Positions 1 to 13,190 of a stretch of DNA of 64,000 nt are shown here, one piece after another (the first letter of the stretch is position 1; each line of letters begins with the position of its first letter). Position numbers and translations under genes: made by a program. This DNA is from Cheilinus undulatus (lineage: Eukaryota > Chordata > Actinopteri > Labriformes > Labridae), in contig NC_054881.1 of assembly GCF_018320785.1 (NCBI RefSeq), forward strand, positions 43,066,424 to 43,130,423. The letters run 5' to 3'. The notes beneath the pieces are model-generated. The model ran no database searches and was not told where the DNA came from. It saw only the letters and a program-made list of their open reading frames with translations.

Positions 1-95
1 GCAGGTGAAGGCAGTTTGCCCTCCTGGCATCTCCTTAAAAAAATTAACTTTACTGCAAAAAACTCCTTCCTACCTCATCAACTGTGTTTGTTTAT

Positions 96-340
96 TACCT
101 TCGCCAAGGAGGTCATGTGATCGGGTGGGTTTGTTCGTTTGTTTGTTTGTTAGCAACATAACTCAAAAAGTTGCGGACAGATTTTGATGAAATTTTCAGG
201 AAAAGTCAGAAATGGCATCAGGAAGAACTGATTAGATTTTGGGACTGATCTGGATCACCGTCTGGATCCAGGAATTTTTGAACAGATTCTTTACTATTGG
301 GAGATAGGGCTAATGGTGGCGGTCTGCGCTGTTACCACTT
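96..340. repeat. Dispersed teleost repeat (cttcgccaaggagg family)
   Basis: Begins at cttcgccaaggaggt, includes a (GTTT)n run near 135-150, then a segment around ttgatgaaattttcagg, and ends near gcggtctgcgct. I recognise this as a widespread fish dispersed repeat; its class is uncertain. Confidence 0.5.
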
Positions 341-2600
341 CACACCAGGAGATGGCGGACATGAGTAACTTCAGTCCCAGCAGCATTTTTGGGTGTGTTT
401 CTATTCAGAGTTTTGGAGTTTGTCCATCTTATTCCTGGGCCGCTACGGTAAATCTGAATACGACAGATGCTAACTACGAACAACAGTTGTTTGATAGAAA
501 TTCACCGTGGATTTTTAAATATTGCTGTATTTTTGTAATCACATGTTCACATTGTTTGTTTTGGAAACTGTAAGTAAATAAATAAGGAGGATACCTCATT
601 ATTCCTGGGGGGTCTACTGCTATAAATGTGTTTGGAACTTCCCGTACAGTAGCAGTAATAGCAAAACATGATTCTTCCAAGGGCTTACTAAAGTGATTTA
701 GCGTAAACAGTGGTTGTTCTGAAATAAATAAATATTTGCTGCAATAAACAATAATTCATTTTTGTTAGCTTAATAAAGTCAAATGAGCTGAATGTTTAAA
801 CAGTATTTTCTGTAATGCTCAGTACCTGTTGCTCCGTTCGTGGTACTAATTGCGTGACAAAGTTAAATATATGTCTTTAACAGCAGTGTTTTAAACATGC
901 CGTTCACTGTTTCCATGCATTTGGGATTCTTTCAATATTATTCATCATTAATTCAAAACTTGACATTTACCAAACTGAAGAGCTGACAACTTCAGTCATG
1001 GATAATTTTATTTAATATAATTCCTTCATTTTAAGAGGGACTAGTTGGTATAATAAGGATTTCAGCAACCCCACAAACTAGTAATGTTATCTGAAGGTGG
1101 TGGGGGCAGTGTTGCTGTCACTACCTGATATGTAGCTCTAGTGAGACACGAAGAAGAAATAACAACGGCGGAATGTTTTGAGGAAAAGTTGTGCGAGTTG
1201 GATAGAAACTCTGCCTCCGTTTGTGTCTTTTATGCAAGAGGTACATCATCAATACCTCCTCCACAGTCGCCATGTTTGTTTTTGAGTTTGTTGTCATTAT
1301 AAACTTTTGACTCTGGGCTGCCCCCCAGTGGATGTATTGGTTAACATCCATGCCAACGTAAAGGATGCATGGAAGAATGAGAGCAGTGACGGTAACATCG
1401 TTTGAAAAGGACGTATACATTTTCGTATGTAAAGTGGGTATAAATGGGCCTTAAAGCGCAATCTTCTGCCACGAGACTTTTAACTTGCTGGAACCGTGGA
1501 AGGAACTTAAATGGACTAACCTTTGCTTACTTCAGGATCTGTTGAAAATCAGACTAATCACAATGAAAAGGCTTTGATTGGGGCTGAATTAGCAGTAGGA
1601 AGCATTTCATTCGTTTAAAGCTGCATTTGTCTGATTGTCTTCTTATGTTGTTGATCTACTTTGCAGTGTCTGTGATTATTGTGTCCGAAAACGGCAATAG
1701 TTTTCTGGTTGAAAAAGTCAGTCATGATTTCACACTTTCAATTTATTTAGATACCAGTATTTATTAAATAATAATACTGAAATATACTATCTGATTTTTG
1801 CTCCTTTTTGGTTGTTGTTTCCTGTTCCAGGGTGGTGACCCATTAATAATTTTATTCATCAAGAGTGATAAATAAAACCACATGGTGCTGAGACTGAAAT
1901 CAATCCCACAACCAGTGCACTGAGGACTCCAGCATCTGAATATAGACGCCTGCTCTGCCTGGAGCCTAATAATGAGAAATGTTTGAGCAGAAATCAGAAA
2001 AATAAACTTGACAAGATCTGAGGTTTTGCAGTGTTGACTGGGGTCTGGAGAATAGTAGTCCTTTTATGCAGTGGTGATACTGGTAGAGTTTTTTCATCCT
2101 TTATCATTAATCCGTGCAACATCTAACAAACATCTAACACTCTGGCTTTAATGCAGGAGTCTCTGCAGTGAACCTGAACCCAGCAGCTTTAAAACTGCAG
2201 TGACTTTAAGATAAATCCTTAGAATCAACATCCTGAGCGTTGTCACTTTCATGTCAGTCAGTCCACTTAGTGTGAGTCTGGTAATTTAGTGTAATCAGAC
2301 GCTGCTTAGAGAGAATGGGCTCGTTCTTATTGTCGATCTGTGGGGACGAGCTCAGGCACGAAGCACAGGATGTAATCTGAACAACCTCACCTCGGGCAGT
2401 GATGACTGCAAACGCTCAGGGATTCCCCTGGTGTGGAGCAGGAGGTGAGCCGTGTCAGTGCTGCTGTGTAAGGGAAAATGGAAGTATCACATATTTGGTG
2501 TGGGAGGTTCAAATGAGCTGCAGGCGCTTTAACTGGGGGCTCCTGGATTAATAGATTCTTACTCTGGCATGGGTGCTAACACGCTAAAGTAAGGCTGTGT
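341..2600. other. Unassigned sequence upstream of mmp11 exons
   Basis: No exon, RNA gene or clear repeat was recognised. It is probably mmp11 intron, because the missing pro-domain exons should lie upstream, but it could be intergenic. No cysteine-switch (PRCGVPD-like) codons were found. Confidence 0.4.
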
Positions 2601-2605
2601 TTAAT

Positions 2606-2665
2606 GTGGCATCCCCCAAGGCTCAGTTTTAGGGCCTCTTTTATTGTCATCACAGCAGCTCTCTT
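2606..2665 (+). pseudogene. LINE reverse transcriptase fragment (L2/jockey-like)
   Basis: The reading frame gives CGIPQGSVLGPLLLSS, the conserved G(I/V)PQGSVLGPLLF block of non-LTR retrotransposon reverse transcriptases. Neighbouring codons are not preserved, so it is a short relic. Confidence 0.6.
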
Positions 2666-3448
2666 TCTGGATCCGTTTTAAAGAACTACAACCTCGAATA
2701 CCACCGCAGTGATGATGACTAAGATCTGGCAGCTGTTTCCTTCAGACAGTGGCTGCTTTCAACTGCCTTTATCCCTCCATAAACCAAATAAAAACAAACC
2801 AAACATATTTGGCTCCACTAGAGACCTCAGCAGCCTGATCAGTGCACCTGGAGGCCTGTCTTTGATTCTGAACGCTACGTAGATTAAATAAACCGGTGTA
2901 GCTGTTAACGTTTCATTTGATCTTAATAAATAAGTCTGTTTTATCTGGATGGCCTGCCTCTGTCAGCTCAGAAACGTTTGCCAGACTACAGATGTTTAAA
3001 CCTGCTCAAACCTGGAAACTGTTACTCATTCACTCTGGCTCCATGCTGAAATTCTTGATTACGGGTCGACTGCCTCCAATTTCAACTTCACTTATTAAAG
3101 AAAAATCTGCCAGAACTAAAAATGGAGCAAATAAAAGACAGTGCCATCGAGCATGTTCAGGCTAGGGTTGTCAAAGTATTCGCTACCTGATGCTTTTAAA
3201 TACTTTGTGTTTTGACATGATAGAATGTTTTTAACCACTGCTGCTGTGAGCAAAGAGAGAGGACTGTCTAAACTGATAAGAGCTGTCCTTGCTGCTGTGA
3301 TCCTTGTGCAGACTGTAGATGTCCTCTCTCTGAACATGCTGAGAAGGCTGAAGTGTGGGAATGTACCCCTGCTGGACCAAAACAAAGATCCAGGGATTTG
3401 GGGATGCCTTGTTGCTGCCATCTAGTCTGAGTCTGTGGATGCTGACAG

Positions 3449-3555
3449 TGTGGAAGTTGTAGATCAGGTCTACCTTGGCAGACAAATCCATCTATCTGCT
3501 GACTGCAAGGCTGAGCTCAACCAAAGACTGGGACTCACGCAGGGGGCGATGAGTT
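3449..3555 (+). pseudogene. LINE reverse transcriptase fragment (RTE-like)
   Basis: The frame reads VDQVYLGRQIHLSADCKAEL followed by NQRLGL. This resembles the YLG.xI.LS.D...EI.RRIGL block near the C-terminus of RTE/BovB-type reverse transcriptases. A stop follows shortly. The rest of 2666-3448 shows nothing I recognise. Confidence 0.45.
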
Positions 3556-3761
3556 GAGCAAGACAATGTGACCCTCCTGGTATCTAACCATGCAGTCCTT
3601 TAAGGCCCTTGGTCTTCCTGGTCTTACTCTACTCCTGAGGCACCTGGATGGTGACTGATGCCATAGATACCGACTGGGCTCCTCTGAAAAAACTTGTTAG
3701 ACCATGTGTCTTTCCCATGTCTGCCCTCCTGGGCAGGCATGCTCAGGAGGGTGGGCATTCT

Positions 3762-4340
3762 CTGGGTTTATCAGGGTCCAGTCTCTGGGTTTATCAGGGT
3801 CCAGTCTCTGGGTTTATCAGGGTCCATTCTCTGGGTTTATCAGGGTCCAGTCTCTGGGTTTTTCAGAGTCCAGTCTCTGGGTTTATCAGGGTCCAGTCTC
3901 TGGGTTTTTCAGAGTCCAGTCTCTGGGTTTATCAGGGTCCAGTCTCTGGGTTTATCAGGGTCCAGTCTCTGGGTTTATCAGGGTCGAGTTTCTGGGTTTA
4001 TCAGGGTCCAGTTTCTGGGTTTATCAGGGTCCAGTCTCTGGGTTTATCAGGGTCCAGTCTCTGGGTTTATCAGGGTCCAGTCTCTGGGTTTATCAGGGTC
4101 CAGTCTCTGGGTTTATCAGGGTCCAGTCTCTGGGTTTATCAGGGTCCAGTTTCTGGGTTTATCAGGGTCCAGTCTCTGGGTTTATCAGGGTCCAGTCTCT
4201 GGGTTTATCAGGGTCCAGTCTCTGGGTTTATCAGGGTCCAGTCTCTGGGTTTATCAGGGTCCAGTCTCTGGGTTTATCAGGGTCCAGTCTCTGGGTTTAT
4301 CAGGGTTGAGTTTCTGGGTTTATCAGGGTCCAGTTTCTGG
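3762..4340 (+). repeat. 23-bp minisatellite, about 25 copies
   Basis: Unit tttatcagggtccagtctctggg, head to tail, with few variants (ttcagagtcc, gtcgagtttc). Because 23 is not a multiple of 3, each frame reads a 23-residue cycle, and all three plus frames are open. It ends 230 bp before the first visible mmp11 exon. Confidence 0.97.
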
Positions 4341-4573
4341 AGTGTTATGATCAGCTCGTTGGTCCGGTTCGATGGAGGGAGGTAAGCTGGTCTGTAAGTA
4401 AAGGATGTGAAGGTAGGAGGGGAGGGTGTTTGTTTTGGTCTAAAAGTCCGCTCTGAAGGTGGCAGAGTACACCTTTAAAAATAAGCCTTAATATCATGTT
4501 TTCCCCTGTTATTTGATGGTTTTTGCCCTAACCTGGATCATAAATAAAAATCCTTGACTCATGTCTCTTTCAG

Positions 4574-7500
4574 GATTCTCCGTTTCCCATGGCAGATGAG
4601 TGAGGACAAAGTCCGGAGAGTTCTCCTGGAGGCGTTCAGTGTGTGGAGTGACGTGACTCCTCTTAGGTTCAGAGAGGTCATCAGTGAGAAAGCAGACATC
4701 ATAATCGACTTTAACAGGTAAGAACGGCTCCTGTTACACACACGATGAACAGCGGTGAAGAGAAGGGTACACACAGGTACTCTGGACTTAGTTCCTAGAC
4801 CCTCTACTAAATACCCCTCTGATGCATTCAGCAGTATGCTGTAATTTAGTTTCCTAGGATGGCAGAGGTGTGGCCCGCCTCACTCTGCTTGTAATTGGCT
4901 CGTTATTCATTACTCAGAACATCAGCGTTAACCAATCAGAGGCAGAGTAGGCCAGGTCATACTAAGAGGTTCTCTGGAATCTCTGACAACAAAAGCAGAG
5001 CTGGAGGCTCTTCTTTAGCTAAAGTCAAGCAGCAGAGGTTGGTGGCCACTGATCAAATATAAAAGGTCTATTTTTAGGTGCATGTTGTTTAGCCCAGTGA
5101 TTCTCGAGACACTGAGAGGGGGTCACCAGATGCCTTAAAAAAACTAACAATGTTTTTAAATTAGACTGTTGACTCTTTACACCAATTTCACAGAATGATG
5201 ACCCCTTTTCATCACTTTTTAACACCAATTTCAGCAGTTTAGCACATTTTTTGCCATTTAATACTGATTTTTGTCCATTTTAAACCCTCTCCACCACTTT
5301 CTCCTGCCTATTTTTGCCACTTCTAAACAAATCCTTGCCACTTTCTATCTATTGTTGACCCATTATTGCCACTATTAACCACTTTTTACCCCCCTTTTGC
5401 CCATTTTAACCACAGTTAACCCATTTTTGCCAGATAATATGATCCACCTCATTTCCACCAATTTATTGTACTTTAAAGCCATTTCAGACACTGTTTAATC
5501 CTCTTTCACCACTTTTTGTACCCACTTTGACTCAATTTTGATTATTTTTTACAACTTTAATCTATTTTTTGCCACTTGTAACCCATTTATATTCTTTAAA
5601 AATCTAATTTCACCACCTTTTCCACCATTTCTGGCCATTATTTACCAATATCAGCAATTTCTAAGTCATTTTGATTTTGTTTTTAACCAAACGTTCTTCA
5701 TTTAAGACAGCTTTTTACTACATAAATGAATAAATAAAGATATTTGTTTCTTTGATAAGAGTGGTTATTATTCAGGTCAGATATAAAATATGGTTTTCAC
5801 AGCTTAACTTCACAATGGACCATGGTTTTGCTGACCTTTATGGGACCCCAGTTTGGCTTGGTCCCAGACCCCCCCCCCATACCTCTTTATGTGTGGCCTG
5901 GCTGTGTTCAGGTTCAACCACCTTCAGGTACAGCGGGGGTCCCCAGTCTCTGGCACCTTTATATTTGGGGGTCGTGGGCCGAAAAGGTTGAGAACCCCTG
6001 GTTTAGCCTATCTGGTGTATAAGATGCACTTTTAATGCTTGAAAAGACTCCTCAGTCAAAGACTACAGGTGACAGAAGGAGGTGGCTCTGTACTTCACAA
6101 CTATCAACGTTAGCCCAGATTTAGAGCTTAGCTAGTGCAACGTTAGCTACACAGCTGAGCTGGAAGACCGTCTCAGACAGATTTATTCTCCCTGGAAGAA
6201 CATCACAAACAAACTGTGTGAGAACTTGTATTCTGGATGTATAGTCCTTCTAACCATTCTCCAATGACCATTCACTAAGGGCGTTTTCACATTAGGCCCA
6301 GTTGTTTTGAACCACAGTGCAGCGTGATCCCCCCCCCAGCTTGCTTTCACACTAGGAACATAGAACCGTGCCCGGATGCACTTGCGTATTTACTTGGTCT
6401 GAAACAGAAGGTGGTGGTATGCATGTAGCTGGTTTACAACCCCACAAAGGAGGAGAAAGAAGAAGAAGCTACCATGGCAACCACTGGGGTCATGACCTGA
6501 GCAAAGATTATTTTTGTTTTGACACGGCAAAAAGTCCATCCTGCAGCCATGGATGATAAAAATCACTTTAAAGATGCCAGCAACTTCTCTCTTCCTATCT
6601 GCACATCTACTACAGCTCAGAGGATTAAATGGGCTCACACTGCACAGATACAGGGGTTTTAAAGGTGACAGGAGACTTTTATTTCCTTTGCACCTCCTCT
6701 CACTGACTCCAACTGTTCATCTGTAAGGTGAGTCACAACAGACCGTTTATTGGCTGGATTCTGATGATTTCCGCCCTTTATGAGGAAAAATGTGAACAAA
6801 CTGCTGCGCTGTGGAAAGAAGTTTAGTTTTTAAGATGATGTCATAAAGCTGATACGGCGTTCTGTCCTGTATCCGGGTGCGGTTGCGTTCACATCTCATC
6901 CGAACCGTGCCAGAGTCCACTTAAATCGCACTGAGACCACCTCCCCAAGTGGGCCCGGTGCCCTGGCGCGGTTCGTTGGCATACTACCAAAACAAACCAG
7001 ACTTTGGGCTCAAGTGCACTCAGATCCCAGACTGGGCCACTAGTGTGAAAGCCACCTAAGTTTACTCCATGTGCTAACAAGCAAGTTAACTACCAGTGGC
7101 AGAGACTGACCTCAGGAATAACTGGATCAAATAACTTTTGTCTTGCATGGGTTGGAGGACTTCGTGGAAATGTGTGCACCCAATAATTTAAAAAGACATT
7201 AAACACAGACCTGAAGACAGCAGCCATCTGTTCCTAGATGATCCCAGTAATCTGCACAGAGACATAAATCCCTGGATCTTTTTTTTGGGTTGACCCAGGA
7301 AAAAACAAATCAAGGTGTATCCCAGCCAAGCCCAAGAGCAGATTATGAGTCCTGTGTGAGTACAACACAGGACTTGTTTGGCAGTGCTTTAATACGAGCC
7401 CCCGGCTACATTTTTATCAGCTCAGATTAGTCATTTTGGCATCTGGACCAAGATGTTTCCATGTCATAACATCGCTCTTATTTCACTGTGTTGCATTACA

Positions 7501-10500
7501 TTACAGCCCTGCCAAGCCCTTGTTTAGTTAAAGAGTCGACCTTTCATCAGTTACTGTTGACTCCATGCTGAGCACAGAATAACACAAATCTGCAGACAGT
7601 TTCAAGGTCATACCCACTGACCCTTTTTCACCCCAAAAACACTTTTAAACTACAATAGACAGGGGTAGGGTTAGTTGGTGAGTTAATTAGTTAGTTAGTT
7701 AGTTAATTATGTGAACAATTTCACTGCAACACACCAAAAAGACTCAGCCCAGCAGAGGTGAAAAGGGGTTCTCTGATTGGTGGATCAGCAGAGCAGTCAG
7801 AAAAGGGTGAATTTATCTGTTGTTCTTAGAATTGCAGCATCCTAAGAATGCAAAAGTTGCTCAATTGTGTGGCATCACATTTGTCAGATTGTTTCTGCAT
7901 GACAGATGAAATGCTTGTGCAGGTACTGGCATGGAGACAACTTACCATTCGACGGTCCTGGAGGAATCCTCGCCCACGCCTTTTTCCCCAGAACTCACAG
8001 AGAAGGAGAGGTTCACTTTGACTATGATGAGCACTGGACGGTTGGAAACGAAGTGGGTGAGTAAACTTTAGTTTAACAGAGCCATGATGTTGAAGGATTT
8101 TCTTTAATCTGCTGAAGCTTTCATCCATTCCCATCCCGTTTAGGCACCGATCTCCTGCAGGTGGCGGCTCATGAGTTTGGCCATGTTCTGGGTCTGCAGC
8201 ACTCCCTGGATGATGACGCTGTGATGAATCCATTCTACAGCGACTCCTACCCTCTGCGGCTGAGCGAGGACGACAAGAGGGGCATCCAGTATTTATACGG
8301 CCCGCCTCGGCATGCTCCCCCTGATATAACGGAGACCAACGAGGTCGACATTGGAGTGGTAAGACACAGGAATTTCTTTAAACTCTTGTATTCAGCAGCT
8401 TCTTTTGGACAAACGTAACCCAGCTCTGTCTTTGCCCAGCCGGACGCCTGCAGGACCAGCTTCGATGCCGTGTCCATGATCAGAGGAGAGCTCTTCTTCT
8501 TTAAGTCCCGGTACGTTTGGCGTATTCGTGACGGGCAGCTACAAGCGGGCTATCCAGCCCTGGCTTCACGCCACTGGAGAGGCATTCCTGACCACATCGA
8601 CGCTGTGTATGAAGACAAGACCGGGAACATCTGGTTCTTCCAAGGTCAGTCAACATACAGAGAAAGATTTTAAAAGGCTTCATTTGGAGTAAACGATAAA
8701 TGCAGATAATGCGTCCAATGATGTTAGAGTGATTCAGGTAGTCAGGGAGTTGAAGTTGGTTTTTGGAGACATCAGGGGCAAAAAAAGTAGCTGCAGTGCT
8801 AGTGGAGGTAGTGTCTACACTCACCCTCAAATGCCACATACTCTGGTGTGCATGGAGAGTGCACTATGGAGCAAATCACTCCCTTTGTAGGCAATCTGTG
8901 CAATTCCACAGTACGTGCTCTGATCTATCTCTGGCCAAGTCTTTTTCCAGTGGAGCCAGCTGCCTAAACGAGCTGATCCAGAAAAGATCGGCCACACATC
9001 TTTACAGAGGCAATACAAAGCAGCACTTATACTAAGCAATCCATGCCATAGCCAAGCATGTTTCAGTAGCCACATTCAGATGGTCCGACCAGTCTAAGTG
9101 CTCCATACCAGGCAAGATGCACATCCTTGGCCCTGGCACTGTAGGAAGAGGTGGGCTTCACTATGGAACAGTGGCTCATGCATAAGCACAACCCTGAGCA
9201 CATAACATGGACATGAAATGTATGCTGTACCTTAAAAACATGCATGCAGTATGATTAACTGAAAATTGGCGCTTTGCACTCAATTATGCAAGGTGCCAGA
9301 GGGTCCTATCTGACAAAAATGACCCAAAATAAGCCACAAAGTCAGTCAAGTTTAGTCACGTTCTCTGCATCGTTCTCCCAAGTGCTGTCTTTGACAAACT
9401 GTTTCTTGTCTACTAAAAGATGCTTCATGATAATGGGGGCCAGTGGGGGACTTGGGACAGGGGAAAATCATTCACCCTTAAAATGGATCAGCTGACTTAA
9501 GCTTTCTTGCCACCTGGCTATCATCTCTTCCCACAACAATCCTGCGGGTTGTTGCTCCACTGTTCTCAGGATTCCCCTGATACAATACAATTTGAAATTG
9601 ATGCAACAAGGGGGTTAGGTTTGGATTCTAGGCTTAGGGTCAGGGGTAGTGGTTGGGGGGTTAGGTTTAGATTCTAGGCTTAGGGTCAGGGGTAGTGTTT
9701 GGGGGATTAGGTTTAGATTCTAGGCTTAGGGTCAGGGATAGTGGTTAGGGGATTAGGTTTAGATTCTAGGCTTAGGGTCAGGGATAGTGGTTAGGGGGTT
9801 AGGTTTAGATTCTAGGTGTAGGGTCAGGGATAGTGGTTAGGGGGTTAGGTTTAGATTCAAGGTGTAGGGTCAGGGATAGTGGTTAGGGGGTTAGGTTGAG
9901 ATTCTAGGTGTAGGGTCAGGGATAGTGGTTAGGGGGTTAGGTTTAGATTCTAGGTGTAGGGTCAGGGATAGTGGTTAGGGGGTTAGGTTTAGATTCAAGG
10001 TGTAGGGTCAGGGATAGTGGTTAGGGGGTTAGGTTTAGATTCTAGGTGTAGGGTCAGGGATAGTGGTTAGGGGGTTAGGTTTAGATTCTAGGTGTAGGGT
10101 CAGGGATAGTGGTTAGGGGGTTAGGTTTAGATTCTAGGTGTAGGGTCAGGGATAGTGGTTAGGGGGTTAGGTTTAGATTCAAGGTGTAGGGTCAGGGATA
10201 GTGGTTAGGGGGTTAGGTTTAGATTCTAGGTGTAGGGTCAGGGATAGTGGTTAGGGGGTTAGGTTTAGATTCTAGGTGTAGGGTCAGGGGTAGTGTTTGG
10301 GGGATTAGGTTTAGATTCTAGGCTTAGGGTCAGGGATAGTGGTTAGGGGGTTAGGTTTAGATTCTAGGTGTAGGGTCAGGGATAGTGGTTAGGGGGTTAG
10401 GTTTAGATTCTAGGTGTAGGGTCAGGGATAGTGGTTAGGGGGTTAGGTTTAGATTCTAGGTGTAGGGTCATGGGTAGTGGTCAGGGGTTAAGGTTGGTGG

Positions 10501-11100
10501 TTAGGTTTAAGGATTAGGTCTTAGGGTAAGGACAAGCTTAAAAAGGTCTTTGCTGAACTAGGACATCGGTAACAAGAAGATCTGGTTAAGTAGATCTTAT
10601 TTTCAGGATGCATTTCTTTATTTTTCTGAGAACAGGTGACACCTACTGGGTGTTTGATGCAGAGAGGAAGATCACAGGACCGGATTCGGTGCAGCAGCTC
10701 GGTCTTCCTACTACGGATATCCAAGCAGCTCTGAAGTGGGATAAAGACCACGTGGAGAAAGTCTACTTCTTCAAGTCGGCGTCATACTGGTCCTTCGACC
10801 CTCAGCAGAACCGAGTGGACAGCGTTCATCCAGTCAGCATCCATGACTGGGAAGGAGTGCCCAGCCGGATCGATGCAGCCTTCCAGGACAAATATGGTGA
10901 GGCGTTTTTAAACCTCACTCTTGGGTTTTCTTTTGGATTTGGAAAAAGTCCGTAGCTAATTTTGCCTCTTTTACTCTCCGACAGGTTATGCCACTTTCCT
11001 GAGCGGGCTCAACTACTGGAAGTTTGATCACGTGGCTCTGAAAGTGCTCGGAGGCTACCCCCGAAGCATCGGCATGGACTTCTTTGGATGCTCCTCTTAA
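4574..11100 (+). CDS. mmp11: Matrix metalloproteinase-11 (stromelysin-3), 3' six exons; 5' end missing
   Basis: Secreted zinc endopeptidase. Exons: 4574-4717, 7923-8056, 8144-8358, 8440-8644, 10636-10896, 10985-11100. All have AG/GT borders and matching phases, giving about 357 residues and a TAA stop. The first exon starts [13 protein letters not shown], typical of the MMP catalytic domain. The second has [14 protein letters not shown]. The third carries the zinc site [15 protein letters not shown] (HExxHxxGxxH) and a downstream Met-turn (VMNPF). Hemopexin blades follow from PDACRTSFD, and the protein ends FFGCSS; the two cysteines should form the usual closing disulfide. The wording ([26 protein letters not shown]) matches MMP11 rather than other MMPs. 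The hinge is shorter than in human and the tail after FFGC is two residues. Signal peptide, cysteine-switch pro-domain and furin-site exons were not found in 1-4573, so they probably lie before the window. The a/b paralogue is not assignable. Confidence 0.93.
5095..6000 (-). mobile_element. Non-autonomous hAT element, family A, copy 1
   Basis: Terminal inverted repeats (cagtgattctcgag at the left, gttgagaacccctg at the right) are flanked by an exact 8-bp duplication gtttagcc (5087-5094 and 6001-6008). The interior is a degenerate satellite of accattttttgcc-type units. It encodes no transposase. Lies in an mmp11 intron. Confidence 0.9.
6279..7056. mobile_element. MITE with TAA duplication (PIF/Harbinger-like)
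   Basis: The ends gggcgttttcacattagg and (reverse complement) ggtggctttcacactagtgg match imperfectly, and TAA flanks both sides (6276-6278, 7057-7059). TAA target sites point to PIF/Harbinger, but no transposase is present. Confidence 0.55.
7671..7708. repeat. Simple repeat (TTAG)n
   Basis: A short run of gttagttagttagtta in an mmp11 intron. The surrounding 7060-7920 holds nothing else I recognise. Confidence 0.8.
8645..9600. other. mmp11 intron, unassigned part
   Basis: Sits between hemopexin exons. I see no exon or known repeat before the 46-bp array starts. Confidence 0.5.
9609..10495 (+). repeat. 46-bp G-rich minisatellite with TTAGGG-like motifs, about 19 copies
   Basis: Unit of 46 bp: ggttaggtttagattctagg, then tgtagggtcagggatagtgg, then ttaggg. 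Variants are cttaggg/tgtaggg and attcta/attcaa. The G-rich strand is the mmp11 sense strand. Lies between hemopexin exons 8440-8644 and 10636-10896. Confidence 0.97.
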
Positions 11101-11471
11101 ACGACTGAAAAGGTTTCTGCTGCATGGAGCAGTGCTCGGATTTTTCAGCCTCATGCCCCAGCAGAACATTCTGGATGTTCATGGCGGATGTAGTTTTTTA
11201 AGAAGACTGAGACCCCCTTAAAATGAACAAACTCCTGCCAAAGTTAAAGCAGTCAAAATGTTCAATTTGAATTTGGTTGAATGGTTTTAAAATTTTACTG
11301 AGCTTCATTCAAAGATTCAACATCATCCAGTAGGTGGCAGGCTAAAGTTATCCTTTATCTCAAGTTCTCCAGCGTACCTCCACTACAGGAATGGTTTTTA
11401 TTAGAGCATTTACTCACTGCAGTCAGGTTCTCATATCTACACTTTCATACAAACTGGTACCCGGTTTAGAC

Positions 11472-12747
11472 CAGGGGCTCTCAACTTTTTCAGCCTGCGA
11501 CCCCCAAAATAAAGGTGCCAGAGACCGGGGACCCCCACTGGACCTGAAGGTGGCTGAACAGCCATGAACATTCATGAATAGTCATGTGGAGACAAGGCCG
11601 TCCATAAAGAGGGGATAAAGGGGAGAGCTCTCTGGGGCCAAACTAGGGGACCATGGAGGTCAACAAAATCCTGGTCCATTCTAAAGTTAATCTGTAAAAT
11701 CCATATTTTATATTTAACCTGAAAAATAACCACTCTTATCAATGAAACAAATCTTGTTTAAATCATCTGTGTAGAATATATCCTTCTTAAAAATGTAAAT
11801 CTATTTTATAAAGAATTTAAAAAAAAAATTAAAATGGGTTAAAGATGGGTTAATAATGGCAAAAATGGTGGAAAGATGGTGAAATTGGATCTTAAAAGTA
11901 GCAGAAATGGGTTAGAAGTGGCAAAAATTATATAATAATTGCAAAAAATAACCAAAAAAGGCAAAAAAGGGTTAAAGTGGCAGAAATGGGCATAAATAAT
12001 GGAAAAGGGAATTAAAAAGTGGCTGGAAAGGCTTTAAATTGTCAAATATGGGTGGAAATCTGGCAAAATGGGACGAAAAATTGATACAAAGTGGAAAATG
12101 GTGCTAACTGACAAAGAAAAAAATAGGCAGATATTGGCAGAAATAGGTTAAACAGGCAAAAATGGGCATATCAGATAGTGAGATGTTGTTAAAATGGGAA
12201 AAATTGGGCATAAGAAGTAGCAAAATGGGTTTAATAGTGGCAGTAATGGGTCAACAGAGGCAACATTTGACTTACGTGGCAAGAATTAGTTTAGAAGTGG
12301 CAAAAACAGGCAGAAATAATGGTGGAAAGGGTTTGTAAAGCCACATTATGTAATAACGCCGCATTATGTAATAACCCTAACCATAGGACTTGGTGTGGGC
12401 TCCAAGGTATGCCCTACCCAACTACCTTGCCCTAACCCTAACCGCTTAGTGGCTTAGAAAATGCTACGTTATTTCATGATGGATGGAAAATGTCGTTATT
12501 ACATAATGCAGCGTTATTACATAACTACAGGGTTTAAAATGGCAAATGTAAGTGTTAAATGGAAAAAATGTGTTAAAATTTGTGGGAGAAAAATGATGAA
12601 AATTGGTTAAGATTTGGCAAAATTGGTGTAAAGTAGCGACAGTGGCAACATTTTAAAAATATTCTTTTTTTTTAGGGAATCTGGAGACCCCATCTCAGTG
12701 TCTTGCAACCCCCAAGGGGGTCCCGACCCCAAGGTTGAGAACCACTG
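11472..12747 (+). mobile_element. Non-autonomous hAT element, family A, copy 2
   Basis: Ends caggggctctcaac and gttgagaaccactg, with exact 8-bp duplication gtttagac (11464-11471, 12748-12755). The first 350 bp match copies 1, 3 and 4. The rest is a satellite of gggttaaaatggcaaaaatg-type units. It sits just after the mmp11 stop, probably in the 3' UTR or intergenic DNA. Confidence 0.9.
12337..12530. mobile_element. Small palindromic MITE nested in hAT copy 2
   Basis: Ends attatgtaataacgccgcat and, inverted, gcagcgttattacataa, with gcattatgtaataac on both arms and a centre containing ccctaaccctaacc. It interrupts the hAT satellite, so it is younger than the hAT. Confidence 0.6.
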
Positions 12748-13190
12748 GTTTAGACAATGCATTAACATGTATTTATAGCTGTTTTGGACATTTGGATACC
12801 TGCTAGTAATATTTGATGCTTCCCCATAATTACTAAAAAACAGTTTGATACCTGAGCGCTCAGACTGCACACAGCCGGTCTGGGATGTCCTCATCCTGAT
12901 TGGTAGATGCATCAGTTACTAGACCGCCCTGTCAGCTGATGTGATCTGCTGTATTCTGCTGGTAACATAAAGCATGGCTTTATTTCTGTCCGTCCAGCCT
13001 TGCTCAGAGTGATCAGAGTTTCTGCTCAGTTCAGTACTGAGTCAGTCTTTCAGCTCTTCAGCTGGTATCAGTTTGACTTTTTTAAAACAAAAGCTGCTCT
13101 CAAACGTGAGCCAGCTCCTAAAACCGGCTTGTCTGTGAATGACACATCCTGACTCTCTTCTTACTTCTTCTGTTTTTACAATGCAGTGAC

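Noticed and set aside
1121-1420. 99-codon minus-strand frame as an upstream exon or gene
   Set aside because: No similarity to the MMP11 pro-domain or other known families, and the strand is wrong for mmp11.
3648-4385. Three overlapping open frames (SLWVYQGPVSGFIRV repeats)
   Set aside because: A 23-bp unit lacking stops in any plus frame explains all three; there is no conserved domain.
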